From: Acetobacteraceae bacterium
GTDB lineage: Bacteria > Pseudomonadota > Alphaproteobacteria > Acetobacterales > Acetobacteraceae
DNA: 32,217 nucleotides
Direction: 5' to 3'
Assembly: GCA_947474705.1 (NCBI GenBank)
Contig: CANJJS010000056.1
Coordinates: 1-32,217, forward strand
Shown here: positions 1-8,297 of the stretch, one piece after another
Layout of the letters: each line of letters starts with the position of its first letter
Numbering within the stretch: the stretch's first letter is position 1
Notes under the pieces: generated by a model
Told to the model about the DNA's origin: nothing
Database searches by the model: none
What the model saw: only the letters and a program-made list of their open reading frames with translations
Translations under genes and position numbers: made by a program

Positions 1-25
1 AAACGCGGCGGGACTCTCTCTTAAG

Positions 26-508
26 TCACCCCGATTCCTGTCCAACCGATGGGGTCCACCTTAGATCCCAGACAGGGTCCATGTACTTGGTGTCCAGAAC
101 CTGAAAGAATATGCGGCCCTTCAGGACTTTCAGCAGAATCGCGACCGAACCGACGGAACCGCGAATCGCCGCGTCCGTCATCGCCAGATTAAGGCGGGCA
201 TCTCTGACCACAAGGCCAAGTGCGCCTTGGGTGACACGGTCCGGGCAGTCGATGGTTGGAAAGTGACCCTCGCTGAATAAAAGCGAGACACTGTCCTCGA
301 CCACCACGCGGCATAAAGGATATTTTACCGACGGCCGTCTCTTGCGTAACGGCACATACTCGCCAGCCGGCGTGCGTTCTTCATGAAAGTCGTACGGCAA
401 CACGTCGTAAAGTTGCCCATCGAGCACGCGGGATAAGGTGTCGAGGATCCAGGTGCGTCGGGGGTAGTCGGGATCGCGCGCGATCAGGTCGCGAATAGTA
501 TCGTACAT
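26..508 (-). CDS. Phage portal protein, N-terminal part only (probably frameshifted)
   Basis: The 160-residue product resembles the N-terminal third of Gp6-like portal proteins, which form the dodecameric ring through which DNA is packaged and ejected. The middle segment (about residues 65-90, RVVVEDSVSLLF) and the later segment (about 120-145, SVAILLKVLKGR then FFQVLDTKYMDPVWD) are what I recognise; full portals usually have 400-500 residues. The frame ends in TGA at 26-28, just after VWD. Another minus-strand frame stays open from there to the window edge and reads HRLDRNRGDLRES, which could be the continuation, so a frameshift is likely but unproven. It lies 40 bases downstream of the terminase gene on the same strand, the usual terminase-portal order. 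The ATG at 508 lacks a clear ribosome site. Base composition is less GC-rich than the rest of the window. The family call is by resemblance only. Confidence 0.65.
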   Translation of the reverse strand: MYDTIRDLIARDPDYPRRTWILDTLSRVLDGQLYDVLPYDFHEERTPAGEYVPLRKRRPSVKYPLCRVVVEDSVSLLFSEGHFPTIDCPDRVTQGALGLVVRDARLNLAMTDAAIRGSVGSVAILLKVLKGRIFFQVLDTKYMDPVWDLRWTPSVGQESG

Positions 509-546
509 AGGATTAAGCCGCCATCCGAACGCTTGATTGATTGGGG

Positions 547-564
547 GTTCAACGTATGTTGAAC
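547..564. repeat. Short perfect inverted repeat at the end of the terminase gene
   Basis: GTTCAAC is followed by the loop GTAT and then GTTGAAC, giving perfect 7-bp arms. It overlaps the last codons and stop of the large terminase gene. No T-run follows it in the direction of transcription, so it is not a clear intrinsic terminator. Confidence 0.35.
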
Positions 565-1979
565 GGAATGAAAACCTGCCTGCTGCCGCTGGGAATATCG
601 GACAGAGTCAAAAAGGCCCGGGACAGCGCATCGACCTGATCGTCCTTGGAACCCTGTGGAAAATCGGCCAGTTCGTCCAGGAATGCCCGAAGCCAGGGGC
701 TGCGTAAGGCCAGAAAGTTTCCGGCCTCGATCTGCGACGCGACCGGAAGTGCCCGAGATACTTTGGATCCCTGCTCCCGAGACGCGTAAACCCGGTAACC
801 AGCCAACGCCGATGTTAGTTGCGCCGCCTGCGCTTTGCCCGCCTGGCCGGGATCTATCGGTAAACTCACGATGACCGAATGCCCATCGGCCCGGGCTGTC
901 GCGAGAATCGTCTCCCTGATCTGCTGAGAGTTATCGCGAACCCTGACGATATCCTCGACGATATATCGCCCGCCTTCCTCTAACGTTAGGCGAAGGCCGA
1001 CTGTCCAGTCGGGATCGCGGTCATCGGATGCCCGCGTCGCGGCCAGATCCCAGGCGCGTACAGTTCTGATCGGACGGAACCCGGCGACCTGTTCCCGCGA
1101 CACGATCCCGCATAACTGAACCTTAAAATGCCGCTCGCCCCTCGGCCGCGGGGCCTGTTGGAACAACGCCGACCAAACGTGGCTGCCGACCGTCGCGCGT
1201 TTCTTCGATAGCGCTTCGAGGCTTTCCCATTCCGGCCAGAGTGGAGCGCCGGGTGGCCGTCCGAGCGGATCGGTCTTTTCGGCGATCGCCGGCAGGCGGA
1301 CCACGTCCCAGTTCTCTTCATCCTGGGCAAGCAATTGGCCGCCCAGGTCCAATTCATGCCATCGTGTCATAACCAAAATAATACGCGCGTCTGGCTTCAG
1401 GCGGGGCGTCAGGTCGGCGTTGAACCAGTCCCAGACATATTGGCGCTGCCGCTCACTCTCCGCATCCGCCATCGACTTCACGGGGTCGTCGATGATCGCG
1501 AGATCGGCTCGGCGCCCGGCAATGCCGCCGCGAACGCCGGCCGCGAAATACTCACCTCCGGTCGTCGTCCGCCAATGTCCCGCCGCGCGATGGTTGTTCA
1601 GCAACTTAAAACCAAGTTTTAGCCGATGTTCCTCTATCAACCCATGAATCCGGCGGCTGAAATGCTCTACCAAAGCCGCGGTGTGCGACGCCGCGATGAT
1701 TGAAGTACGAGGATGCTGAATGAACCACCAGATGGGAAATATGACCGAGCAGTAGGTCGATTTGGCGCTGCCAGGCGGCATGAGCACCATGAGACGCTTT
1801 TTGTCTCCTCTTGTGACCCGTTCCAGGCTTCTCAAAAGATATCTATGATGGGTGGAAGGTGTCTGACCGGACGCGGACAGAACTTCCGTGGCCCAGTCGA
1901 CGAGATCGGTCCGTATGTTATGTCTTAGGGTCTCTTCGTCGTGCAATCTCAACAAATTGGCGATGGAGTTCGGCGTCAT
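549..1979 (-). CDS. Phage terminase large subunit (packaging ATPase and nuclease)
   Basis: The 476-residue protein is a full-length large terminase, the motor that pumps phage DNA into the prohead and cuts it. The N-terminal ATPase domain has a Walker A-like loop MPPGSAKST at residues 67-75, a Walker B strand AIIDDP at 161-166 and a coupling motif TRWHE at 205-209. The C-terminal RNase H-like nuclease shows acidic residues at AWDLAAT (D311), IDPG (D376) and DDQVDALS (D447/D450). An in-frame TGA lies 14 codons upstream of the ATG at 1979, which bounds the start. The portal fragment follows on the same strand. The small terminase subunit is not recognisable upstream; the next bases are non-coding and then chromosomal. 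The gene appears intact, whereas its neighbour is broken, so this is either the edge of a prophage running off the left of the window or a remnant. Confidence 0.9.
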   Translation of the reverse strand: MTPNSIANLLRLHDEETLRHNIRTDLVDWATEVLSASGQTPSTHHRYLLRSLERVTRGDKKRLMVLMPPGSAKSTYCSVIFPIWWFIQHPRTSIIAASHTAALVEHFSRRIHGLIEEHRLKLGFKLLNNHRAAGHWRTTTGGEYFAAGVRGGIAGRRADLAIIDDPVKSMADAESERQRQYVWDWFNADLTPRLKPDARIILVMTRWHELDLGGQLLAQDEENWDVVRLPAIAEKTDPLGRPPGAPLWPEWESLEALSKKRATVGSHVWSALFQQAPRPRGERHFKVQLCGIVSREQVAGFRPIRTVRAWDLAATRASDDRDPDWTVGLRLTLEEGGRYIVEDIVRVRDNSQQIRETILATARADGHSVIVSLPIDPGQAGKAQAAQLTSALAGYRVYASREQGSKVSRALPVASQIEAGNFLALRSPWLRAFLDELADFPQGSKDDQVDALSRAFLTLSDIPSGSRQVFIPFNIR

Positions 1980-2420
1980 TGAGATTCGATGGCTCTGATC
2001 CTGACCGTGCTTTATTTGTCACGCGTCCGGACGACGCGTCACGAGCGGGTTTGGTTACAATACAAGTCCAATGTATCGATGAGTTGGAGGCTCGATCACG
2101 GTTCGATCGAAGTCCATACCAATGGATTGGAATGGACGGCAAAATCCTGCTCTCTAACATATAAAAGGTAGCTGGCCCGACATATATCGTCGCACGCGCT
2201 TGCCGACCATATGCAGGAACATACCCGGAACTGGGGTGTTTGGGCAAGCCTTTTTTCGCCTCGAAAAACCATCTGGTTTGAACGGCCAAATTTTGACCAG
2301 ATCCCGTACGAAACCTGCTGGGTGCTGCCAGCCCAGGAATCGGCGTTTAAGGCAGTGCGAGAAGCAACCGTGCAGCAAATGGAATCGGGCCCCGCCCTCC
2401 CAGAAAGTCTCTTTTGGTTT
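1980..2420. other. Non-coding phage/chromosome junction region
   Basis: About 440 bases carry no gene I can support. The G+C content is clearly lower than in the housekeeping genes to the right. It contains a 26-base near-palindrome at 2112-2137. The reading frame of the downstream flavoprotein is open back to an ATG at 2211, but the extra 70 residues resemble nothing I know. No tRNA gene, integrase or obvious attachment-site repeat is visible, so the exact prophage boundary cannot be placed. Confidence 0.4.
2112..2137. repeat. 26-base near-perfect palindrome
   Basis: Two 12-base arms (2112-2123 and 2126-2137) are separated by GG and match at 11 of 12 positions (CCATACCAAT against ATTGGAATGG in the core). 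It lies about 130 bases upstream of the terminase start and 300 bases upstream of the flavoprotein gene, in the AT-richer junction. It could be a repressor operator or a hairpin; nothing in the sequence decides between them. Confidence 0.4.
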
Positions 2421-3599
2421 ATGGACCCTCTCATGCCCAACACCCACGACATCATCGTCCTTGGCGCCGGCGCCGCCGGATTGATGTGCGCCATCTCGGC
2501 CGGACAGCGCGGACGCCGCGTTCTCCTGCTCGATCACGCGGCGGAGCCCGGCGCGAAAATCCTCATCTCCGGCGGCGGACGCTGCAATTTTACGAATACC
2601 GGCACCACGCCCGGCCGGTTCATTTCGCACAATCCGCGGTTCGCCCGCTCCGCCCTGGACCGCTTCGCGCCAGCCGACTTCATCGCCCTCGTTCAACGCC
2701 ACCGCATCCCCTTCCACGAGAAAACCCTGGGCCAACTCTTCTGTGACGGCTCCGCCCGTGCCATCGTCGCGATGTTGCTGGCGGAAACTCAGGCGGCCCA
2801 TGTCGATCTCCGCCTGGGCCATAAAATCGGCAGCCTGACCAAACCCGACGATTTTCGTGTCGAGACCGATCGGGGCACATTCCGGGCCCCCAGCGTCGTC
2901 CTCGCCGCCGGCGGCCTGTCGATCCCGAAAATGGGCGCCACCGGCTTCGCGCACGACGCCGCCCGCCGCTTCGGCCTGCGCGTGACCGAGACGCGGCCGG
3001 GCCTTGTGCCATTGACCTTTGAGGGCGCGCAGCTGGACATGATGCGCCCCCTCGCCGGCGTGGCGCTGGACGCCGAAACCGCCATCGGCCGCCGGACCTT
3101 TCGCGAGGCCGCGTTGTTCACCCACCGCGGCATGTCCGGCCCGGCGATCCTACAAATATCCAGCTATTGGACAGGCGGCCCGATCGAGCTGAACCTGCTG
3201 CCCGGCCAGGACGCCTCTTCGCTGCTGCTGGACCGCAAGCGGACCCGCCCAAAAGTCGAACTCACGACCATTCTCGCGGAGCTTCTGCCGCGGCGGTTGG
3301 CACAGGCCCTGGACGCGCCCGCGACCCGCCTCGCCGACACGCCGGATCGCGTCCTGAAGGACCTGGCGGTCCGGCTTCAGGCCTGGGCCGTCACGCCGTC
3401 GGGGACCGAAGGGTACGCCAAGGCGGAGGTCACTGTGGGCGGGATCGACACGCGCGACCTGTCCTCGAAGACCATGGAAGCCACCAAAGTCCCCGGTCTG
3501 TTCGCGATCGGAGAAGCCGTCGACGTCACCGGCTGGCTCGGCGGCTATAATTTCCAATGGGCCTGGGCCAGCGGCTGGTGCGCCGGGCAGGCGGCTTGA
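2421..3599 (+). CDS. BaiN/HI0933-type FAD-dependent oxidoreductase
   Basis: The 392-residue protein belongs to the HI0933/YhiN/BaiN flavoprotein family, whose cellular substrate is mostly unknown. It shows an N-terminal dinucleotide-binding loop GAGAAG (residues 15-20), the family signature GGGRCNFTN (51-59), a second nucleotide-contact strand VVLAAGG, and a C-terminal FAD-binding block ending GEAVDVTGWLGGYNFQWAWASG. Length agrees with the family (about 390-400). The ATG at 2421 was chosen because homology begins almost at once (HDIIVLGAG); an ATG four codons later (2433) is equally possible. The frame is open upstream to 2211, but those 70 residues do not fit the family. It converges on the antiporter gene with a single base between the stops. 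It is the first clearly chromosomal gene right of the phage DNA. Confidence 0.88.
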   Translation: MDPLMPNTHDIIVLGAGAAGLMCAISAGQRGRRVLLLDHAAEPGAKILISGGGRCNFTNTGTTPGRFISHNPRFARSALDRFAPADFIALVQRHRIPFHEKTLGQLFCDGSARAIVAMLLAETQAAHVDLRLGHKIGSLTKPDDFRVETDRGTFRAPSVVLAAGGLSIPKMGATGFAHDAARRFGLRVTETRPGLVPLTFEGAQLDMMRPLAGVALDAETAIGRRTFREAALFTHRGMSGPAILQISSYWTGGPIELNLLPGQDASSLLLDRKRTRPKVELTTILAELLPRRLAQALDAPATRLADTPDRVLKDLAVRLQAWAVTPSGTEGYAKAEVTVGGIDTRDLSSKTMEATKVPGLFAIGEAVDVTGWLGGYNFQWAWASGWCAGQAA

Positions 3600-3600
3600 A

Positions 3601-4701
3601 TCAGGGCACCGCCGACAGGAACAGGAACACGCCCAGAATGACCAGGTGCACCGCGCCCTGCAGGATGGTCGTGCGTCCCGTGGCCAGGGTCACGGTGGAA
3701 ATGAACAGGGTCAGGATCAGCAGCGTCATTTCCTCGGGCGCCAGGCCCAGTGTGAGTGGCTGCGCGAGGAAGAGGGAGACGACCGCGACCGCGGGGATGG
3801 TCAGGGCGATACTGGCCATTGCTGACCCCAGGGCCAGGTTGAGACTGGTCTGAAGGTGGTTGGACCGGGCGGCGCGAACCGCGGCCATGCCTTCGGGCAG
3901 CAAGACCAGCGCGGCGATGACGACTCCGACGAACGCCTGCGGCAACCCGGCGGCGGCGACGGCGCTTTCCAGGGACGGCGACAGCGCTTTCGCCAGCAGC
4001 ACGACGGCGGTCAGCGAGACCGTCAGCAACGCCAGGCTGAGCGCGGTTGTCCGCCCGGACGGCACGACCGCCGCGTGACCCTCGTCCTCCGCGCCGGTTG
4101 TGAAATAGTCGCGGTGCCGGATCGTTTGCACGAACAGGAACACGCCATAGAGGCACAGCGACACGAAGCCGACGAACACCAATTGCGACGGCGCGTAATA
4201 AGGCCCAGGGATGGCGCGGGTGAAATTCGGCAAGACCAGCGCCAGGACGGCCAGCGTGCCGAGAACGCTCAACGCCGCGGTGGCGCCGTGTTCGCGAAAA
4301 CTTTGCTCGCCGTGCCGGGCACCGCCGGCGACCAGGCACAGGCCGACGACGCCGTTCAGCACCAGCATTGTCGCCGCGAACACGGTATCGCGCGCCAGGG
4401 CGCCCCCGCCCGCTTTCGCGGCCAGCATCATTGAGACGATCAACGCGACCTCGATCACCGTCACCGCGATGGCGAGGACGATGGAGCCCATGGGCTCGCC
4501 CACCCGCAGCGCCACGATTTCAGCATGGTGGACGGCGGCGAAGACCGACGCGAACAGCAGGATCGTGGCCGGGATCAGGACGGCGAGCGAGTCAGCCGGG
4601 ACCAAATGGGCGAATTTGGCCCCCAGCAGCGCCGCGGCGGCCAGCGGCGCGACCCATGCCCAGAGCGGGCAGCGGTTAACGGTGGCGGGGTCGAGAGACA
4701 T
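3601..4701 (-). CDS. chaA: ChaA-like calcium/sodium:proton antiporter
   Basis: This 366-residue integral membrane protein of the Ca2+:cation antiporter superfamily would expel Ca2+ or Na+/K+ in exchange for protons. It has about 10-11 hydrophobic segments arranged as two repeats. The first repeat carries VGEPMGSIVLAIAVTVIEVAL, the second VLLPEGMAAVRAARSNHLQ followed by SLNLALGSAMASIALTIP; the acidic residue and the GS pair in each are the family's ion-binding alpha-repeat hallmarks. A short soluble loop with FTTGAEDEGH lies near the middle, as in ChaA. The start at 4701 is 4 bases after the stop of the metallopeptidase gene, with only a weak ribosome site, so translation is probably coupled. 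Ion specificity cannot be read from the sequence. Confidence 0.85.
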   Translation of the reverse strand: MSLDPATVNRCPLWAWVAPLAAAALLGAKFAHLVPADSLAVLIPATILLFASVFAAVHHAEIVALRVGEPMGSIVLAIAVTVIEVALIVSMMLAAKAGGGALARDTVFAATMLVLNGVVGLCLVAGGARHGEQSFREHGATAALSVLGTLAVLALVLPNFTRAIPGPYYAPSQLVFVGFVSLCLYGVFLFVQTIRHRDYFTTGAEDEGHAAVVPSGRTTALSLALLTVSLTAVVLLAKALSPSLESAVAAAGLPQAFVGVVIAALVLLPEGMAAVRAARSNHLQTSLNLALGSAMASIALTIPAVAVVSLFLAQPLTLGLAPEEMTLLILTLFISTVTLATGRTTILQGAVHLVILGVFLFLSAVP

Positions 4702-4705
4702 TCGT

Positions 4706-5440
4706 TCAGCCGACCCGAAGCAACTTTGGCCCCTCGCGCCGCAGCCACGTCATGGCCCGCGAGGTATGCGCCGTAAGCGATGCGACCAGCGCCCAAAAGT
4801 CCGGCCCATGGTTCATGTGACGGAGATGCGCGACCTCATGCGCCGCGACGTAATCCTGGACGTAATCCGGGGCCATCACCAGCCGCCAACTGAAGGCCAG
4901 CGCGCCGTCGGGCGCGCAACTGCCCCAGCGGCTGGAGGTATCCTTGATGGTGATCCGCGCCGGAATCACACCGGCCATGCCCGCCTTCGCCCGCACCAGA
5001 ACCGCCAGACGCCGGCCCGCCTCGGCGCGCAAAAAATCGACGGCGCGGCGCGGCAAAAATTCGGGTGCGCCCGTGACATGAAGCTCGCCGTCTTCCAGCC
5101 ATGCCGCGCCCCGGCGATCCGGGTGATGACGGATGCGATGCGGCACCCCGCCGATCGGAACCTCGGCGCCATCGGCCAGGGCCACGGCCACGGGCAACGC
5201 CGCGATCCGCTGCGTCACCCAATCGACATGCCCCATCAGCAGTGCCATCCCGGCTTTCCGGGATGCTCGCGGCGGTAATGTGACCACGATCGCGCCGTCG
5301 CTGGGGTCGATGCGCAGGCTGACCCGCCGCGCGCGGGCGTTCCGGCGCCAATGCACCCGCGCCTCGCCCGACGGTAACGCGACGATCTCCGAGTCCGGGG
5401 ACTCGGCGGCCCGCGTTCTGGCTGATAAAAGGCCCGCCAT
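4706..5440 (-). CDS. YgjP-type zinc metallopeptidase (M48/DUF45 family)
   Basis: The 244-residue protein is of the YgjP/SprT-like family. The zinc site is clear: HEVAH at residues 201-205 with a third histidine in HMNHGPDFW (H211), preceded by the family block RWGSC (171-175). An N-terminal beta-rich part starts at RRNARARRVSLRI (about 32-44). No signal peptide is present, so it is probably cytoplasmic; the physiological substrate of this family is not established. The ATG at 5440 is supported by GAGAGGG about 6-8 bases upstream. This start shares its bases (CATG) with the start of yicC on the other strand. Homologues often begin nearer residue 25, so a later start is possible, though no ATG or GTG is evident there. 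It leads an apparent two-gene unit with the antiporter. Confidence 0.85.
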   Translation of the reverse strand: MAGLLSARTRAAESPDSEIVALPSGEARVHWRRNARARRVSLRIDPSDGAIVVTLPPRASRKAGMALLMGHVDWVTQRIAALPVAVALADGAEVPIGGVPHRIRHHPDRRGAAWLEDGELHVTGAPEFLPRRAVDFLRAEAGRRLAVLVRAKAGMAGVIPARITIKDTSSRWGSCAPDGALAFSWRLVMAPDYVQDYVAAHEVAHLRHMNHGPDFWALVASLTAHTSRAMTWLRREGPKLLRVG

Positions 5441-6329
5441 GCCTTACCCTCTCGCCTCCATGACCGGATTCGCCCGCACCGAGGGCACCATCGACTCCCT
5501 GACCTGGGCCTGGGAACTGCGTTCCGTCAATGGCCGCGGCCTGGAACTGCGCTTCCGCCTGCCGCCCGGATGGGACGCGCTGGAACCCGCCTTTCGCGAA
5601 ATGGCGGGGAAACTACTGAAACGCGGCAATATCAACGCCAACCTGACGGTGCGCCGCGACAACGAAACCCGCGCCTCGATCGACGAGGCCGCGCTGGCCA
5701 ATGTCATGATTTTAGCGCTAGATCTGCACAAGCGCATCCCCGGCAGTCCCGTCCCCCGCGTCGAGGCCCTGATGACCATGCCCGGCGTCATGCGCCAGGC
5801 CGCCGCCGATCCCATCGCCGAACGCGAGGCCGCCGCCCCCGCCGCGAAGGAGGGTTTCGCGCTGGCCCTGGCGCAACTGGTCGAGGCGCGCGCGGCCGAA
5901 GGCGCCCGCCTCGCCGCCGTCATGTCGGAGCAGTTGGAAGACATCGCCCGCCTGCGCGACCTGGCGGAGACCGAGGCCGCCGATCAGCCGGCCGCGCAAC
6001 GCGCCCGCGTCATGGAAACCTTGCGGTCGCTGCTGCGCGAGTCGCCCTCGCTGCCCGAGGAGCGGATCGCCCAGGAGGTGGCACTGCTGGCGGCGCGGTC
6101 GGATGTGAGGGAGGAGTTGGACCGGTTGGCGGCGCATATCGGCGCGGCGCGGGAACTGATGGCGGAAGGCGTCAACATTGGCCGCCGCTTCGACTTCCTG
6201 GTGCAGGAGTTCAATCGCGAGGCGAACACGCTGTGCAGTAAGTCCGCCTCGGTCGCCCTGACCAACACGGGGCTGAAACTGAAAGCGACCATCGAGCAGT
6301 TGCGCGAGCAGGTGCAGAACATCGAATGA
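5439..6329 (+). CDS. yicC: YicC family endoribonuclease
   Basis: The 296-residue protein has the two YicC hallmarks: the N-terminus ASMTGFAR with WELRSVNGRGLE (residues 6-36), and the C-terminal DUF1732 block ending GRRFDFLVQEFNREANTLCSK then LKATIEQLREQVQNIE. YicC homologues act as stress-linked endoribonucleases in E. coli and B. subtilis; the target here is unknown. The ATG at 5439 is preceded by AAAAGG six bases upstream, and the ribosome site lies inside the first codons of the opposing metallopeptidase gene. It overlaps gmk by four bases (ATGA), the common yicC-gmk pairing. Because there is no spacer to the divergent gene, its promoter must lie within that gene's coding sequence. Confidence 0.93.
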   Translation: MPYPLASMTGFARTEGTIDSLTWAWELRSVNGRGLELRFRLPPGWDALEPAFREMAGKLLKRGNINANLTVRRDNETRASIDEAALANVMILALDLHKRIPGSPVPRVEALMTMPGVMRQAAADPIAEREAAAPAAKEGFALALAQLVEARAAEGARLAAVMSEQLEDIARLRDLAETEAADQPAAQRARVMETLRSLLRESPSLPEERIAQEVALLAARSDVREELDRLAAHIGAARELMAEGVNIGRRFDFLVQEFNREANTLCSKSASVALTNTGLKLKATIEQLREQVQNIE

Positions 6330-6958
6330 CCGAGATCGCGCGCCGCGGCCTGTGCCTCGTATTGTCCGCGCCCTCCGGCGCCGGCAAAACCGCGATTTCC
6401 TCGGCGCTGATGGCGCGCGAGCCGCGTTTGCGGCCGTCCGTCAGCGTGACGACCCGCGCGCCCCGGCCGGGCGAGGTCGATGGCGTGCACTACCATTTCG
6501 TGCCGGAAGCGCGGTTTTCCGAGATGGACCGGAACGGCGAATTGCTGGAATGGGCGCGCGTTCTGGCGGGCACCCACGCCTATGGCACACCGCGCGCGCC
6601 GGTCGAGGCGGCTTTGGCCGCGGGCGACGACGTGATCTTCGACATAGATTGGCAGGGGTTTCGACTGCTGCGGGAAAAATTGCCGGGCGATGTGCTCGGG
6701 GTGTTCGTCCTGCCGCCGGGTCTGGCCGATCTGGAACAACGGCTGCGGTCCCGCGCCGGCGACTCGGCGGAGGAGATCGACCGCCGCATGCGTCAGGCGC
6801 GCGAGGAAATCTCGCATTGGAAAGAGTTCGATCATGTGGTGGTCAACGATCGGTTGGAGGACGCGGTGGAGGATGTCGCGGCGATCCTGCGGGCCGCGCG
6901 GTTGACCACGGCGCGGCGTACGGGGCTGCCGGCGTTCGTCACCGGGATGGGTGCCTGA
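6326..6958 (+). CDS. gmk: Guanylate kinase
   Basis: The enzyme phosphorylates GMP to GDP with ATP in nucleotide metabolism and (p)ppGpp recycling. The 210-residue length is normal. The P-loop APSGAGKT is at residues 15-22, followed by the GMP-binding block SVSVTTRAPRPGEVDGVHYHF and the lid region GTHAYGT. The start overlaps the yicC stop (ATGA), so the two are probably translationally coupled. A 31-base-armed inverted repeat follows 56 bases after the stop and may end the transcript. Confidence 0.96.
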   Translation: MTEIARRGLCLVLSAPSGAGKTAISSALMAREPRLRPSVSVTTRAPRPGEVDGVHYHFVPEARFSEMDRNGELLEWARVLAGTHAYGTPRAPVEAALAAGDDVIFDIDWQGFRLLREKLPGDVLGVFVLPPGLADLEQRLRSRAGDSAEEIDRRMRQAREEISHWKEFDHVVVNDRLEDAVEDVAAILRAARLTTARRTGLPAFVTGMGA

Positions 6959-7013
6959 GTTTTCGCCTGAAGCGACGGGCAAAGAGCAACGAGCCGACCG
7001 GTCCAAACCACCC

Positions 7014-7101
7014 CGTCATGGTCCGCGAAGGCGGACCACCCACGATTTCTGGTGCTGGATTGATGAAAGACGTGGACGGCCCGCCTTCGCGGACCGTGAC
7101 G
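7014..7101. repeat. Composite palindromic repeat (REP/BIME-like)
   Basis: Two 31-base arms (7014-7044 and 7071-7101) are inverted copies matching at 27 of 31 positions, separated by 26 bases. Each arm is itself a hairpin: GGTCCGC, GAAG, GCGGACC on the left and a near-identical form on the right. The element sits in the 271-base gmk-queA spacer. The nested symmetry is typical of bacterial interspersed palindromic elements; a transcriptional role as terminator or mRNA stabiliser is inference. Confidence 0.75.
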
Positions 7102-7229
7102 GGTGTGCTGGCGTGTGCCTCGAACGGAGCCGCTGTTCCCGGCCGTCTCCTGAAGCGCCGCGATGGTCCCGCGGCGCCCCATCTTCCCTCTGGCGTCCCA
7201 CCCGCCCCAAATGGCATTGACCCCACCCG

Positions 7230-8297
7230 ATGACCTTCGCCACCTCCGACTTCGATTTCGTGCTCCCGCCGGAGCGGATCGCGCACACCCCCGCGCGTCC
7301 TCGCGACAGCGCGCGCATGCTGTGCGTCGGGCCGGACGGTAGGCATATGGATCGCCGGGTCCTCGATCTGCCGGACCTGCTGCGGCCCGGCGACATCCTG
7401 GTCGCCAACGACACCCGCGTCATTCCCGCCCAACTCGCCGCCCGCCGCGGCCAGGCCCGGATCGGCATCACGCTCGACCAGCCACGGGCGGACGGCACCT
7501 GGCACGGCCTCGCCCGCAACGCCCGCCGTATCAAAGCCGGCGACATCCTGACGTTCGACGGCGCGGCCGACCTGACCGCGACCGTGGAGGCCCGCGATCC
7601 CGACGGCGGTGTCGCCCTTCGCTTCAACCAGCGCGACGAGGCGTTTCTCGCCGCCCTGACCCGCGCCGGCGCCCTGGCGCTGCCGCCCTACATCGACCGC
7701 CCCGAGGGGCCCGTGGCGAGCGACGCCACCGACTACCAAACCGTCTTCGCCCGGAATGACGGCGCCGTCGCCGCCCCCACTGCGGGATTGCATTTCACGT
7801 CCGCGCTGCTGGCGGCACTGGACACAAGAGGCATCCAACGAGTCACGGTCACCCTCCATGTCGGCGCCGGGACCTTTCTTCCGGTCCGCGCGGCCAATGT
7901 GACGGAACATCGCATGCACGCCGAACGCGGCGAAATCACCGCCGCCGCCGCGGAAACGATCGCCCATGCGCGCGCCGCCGGCGGCCGGGTCGTCGCCGTC
8001 GGCACCACCAGCCTCCGCCTGCTGGAAAGCGCGGCCGCCAAAGACGGCACGGTGCGTCCCTTCTCCGGCGACACCTCCCTGTTCATCCTGCCCGGCTTCC
8101 GCTTCCGCGCGGTGGACATCCTGATGACGAATTTTCACCTACCGCGCTCGACTCTGTTCATGCTGGTCTGCGCTTTCGCGGGTACCGCGGCCATGCGCGC
8201 GGCCTACGCGCACGCGGTCGAGGACTCCTATCGTTTCTATTCCTTCGGCGATTCGTCGCTGTTATGGCGGCACAATGACCCAGACCTTCGGCTTTGA
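7230..8297 (+). CDS. queA: S-adenosylmethionine:tRNA ribosyltransferase-isomerase
   Basis: QueA moves the ribosyl part of SAM onto 7-aminomethyl-7-deazaguanine in tRNA, giving epoxyqueuosine. The 355-residue protein matches the family in length and order: [15 protein letters not shown] at the N-terminus, [11 protein letters not shown] (about residues 60-70), [30 protein letters not shown], and the C-terminal [18 protein letters not shown]. No convincing ribosome site precedes the ATG at 7230, which is unusual for the first gene of a unit. The 3' end overlaps tgt by 23 bases, consistent with a queA-tgt-queF operon. Confidence 0.96.
   Translation: MTFATSDFDFVLPPERIAHTPARPRDSARMLCVGPDGRHMDRRVLDLPDLLRPGDILVANDTRVIPAQLAARRGQARIGITLDQPRADGTWHGLARNARRIKAGDILTFDGAADLTATVEARDPDGGVALRFNQRDEAFLAALTRAGALALPPYIDRPEGPVASDATDYQTVFARNDGAVAAPTAGLHFTSALLAALDTRGIQRVTVTLHVGAGTFLPVRAANVTEHRMHAERGEITAAAAETIAHARAAGGRVVAVGTTSLRLLESAAAKDGTVRPFSGDTSLFILPGFRFRAVDILMTNFHLPRSTLFMLVCAFAGTAAMRAAYAHAVEDSYRFYSFGDSSLLWRHNDPDLRL

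Noticed and set aside
6939-8138. A 399-codon minus-strand open frame across queA
   Set aside because: Shadow of queA; it also crosses the palindromic repeat, which is unlikely to be coding.
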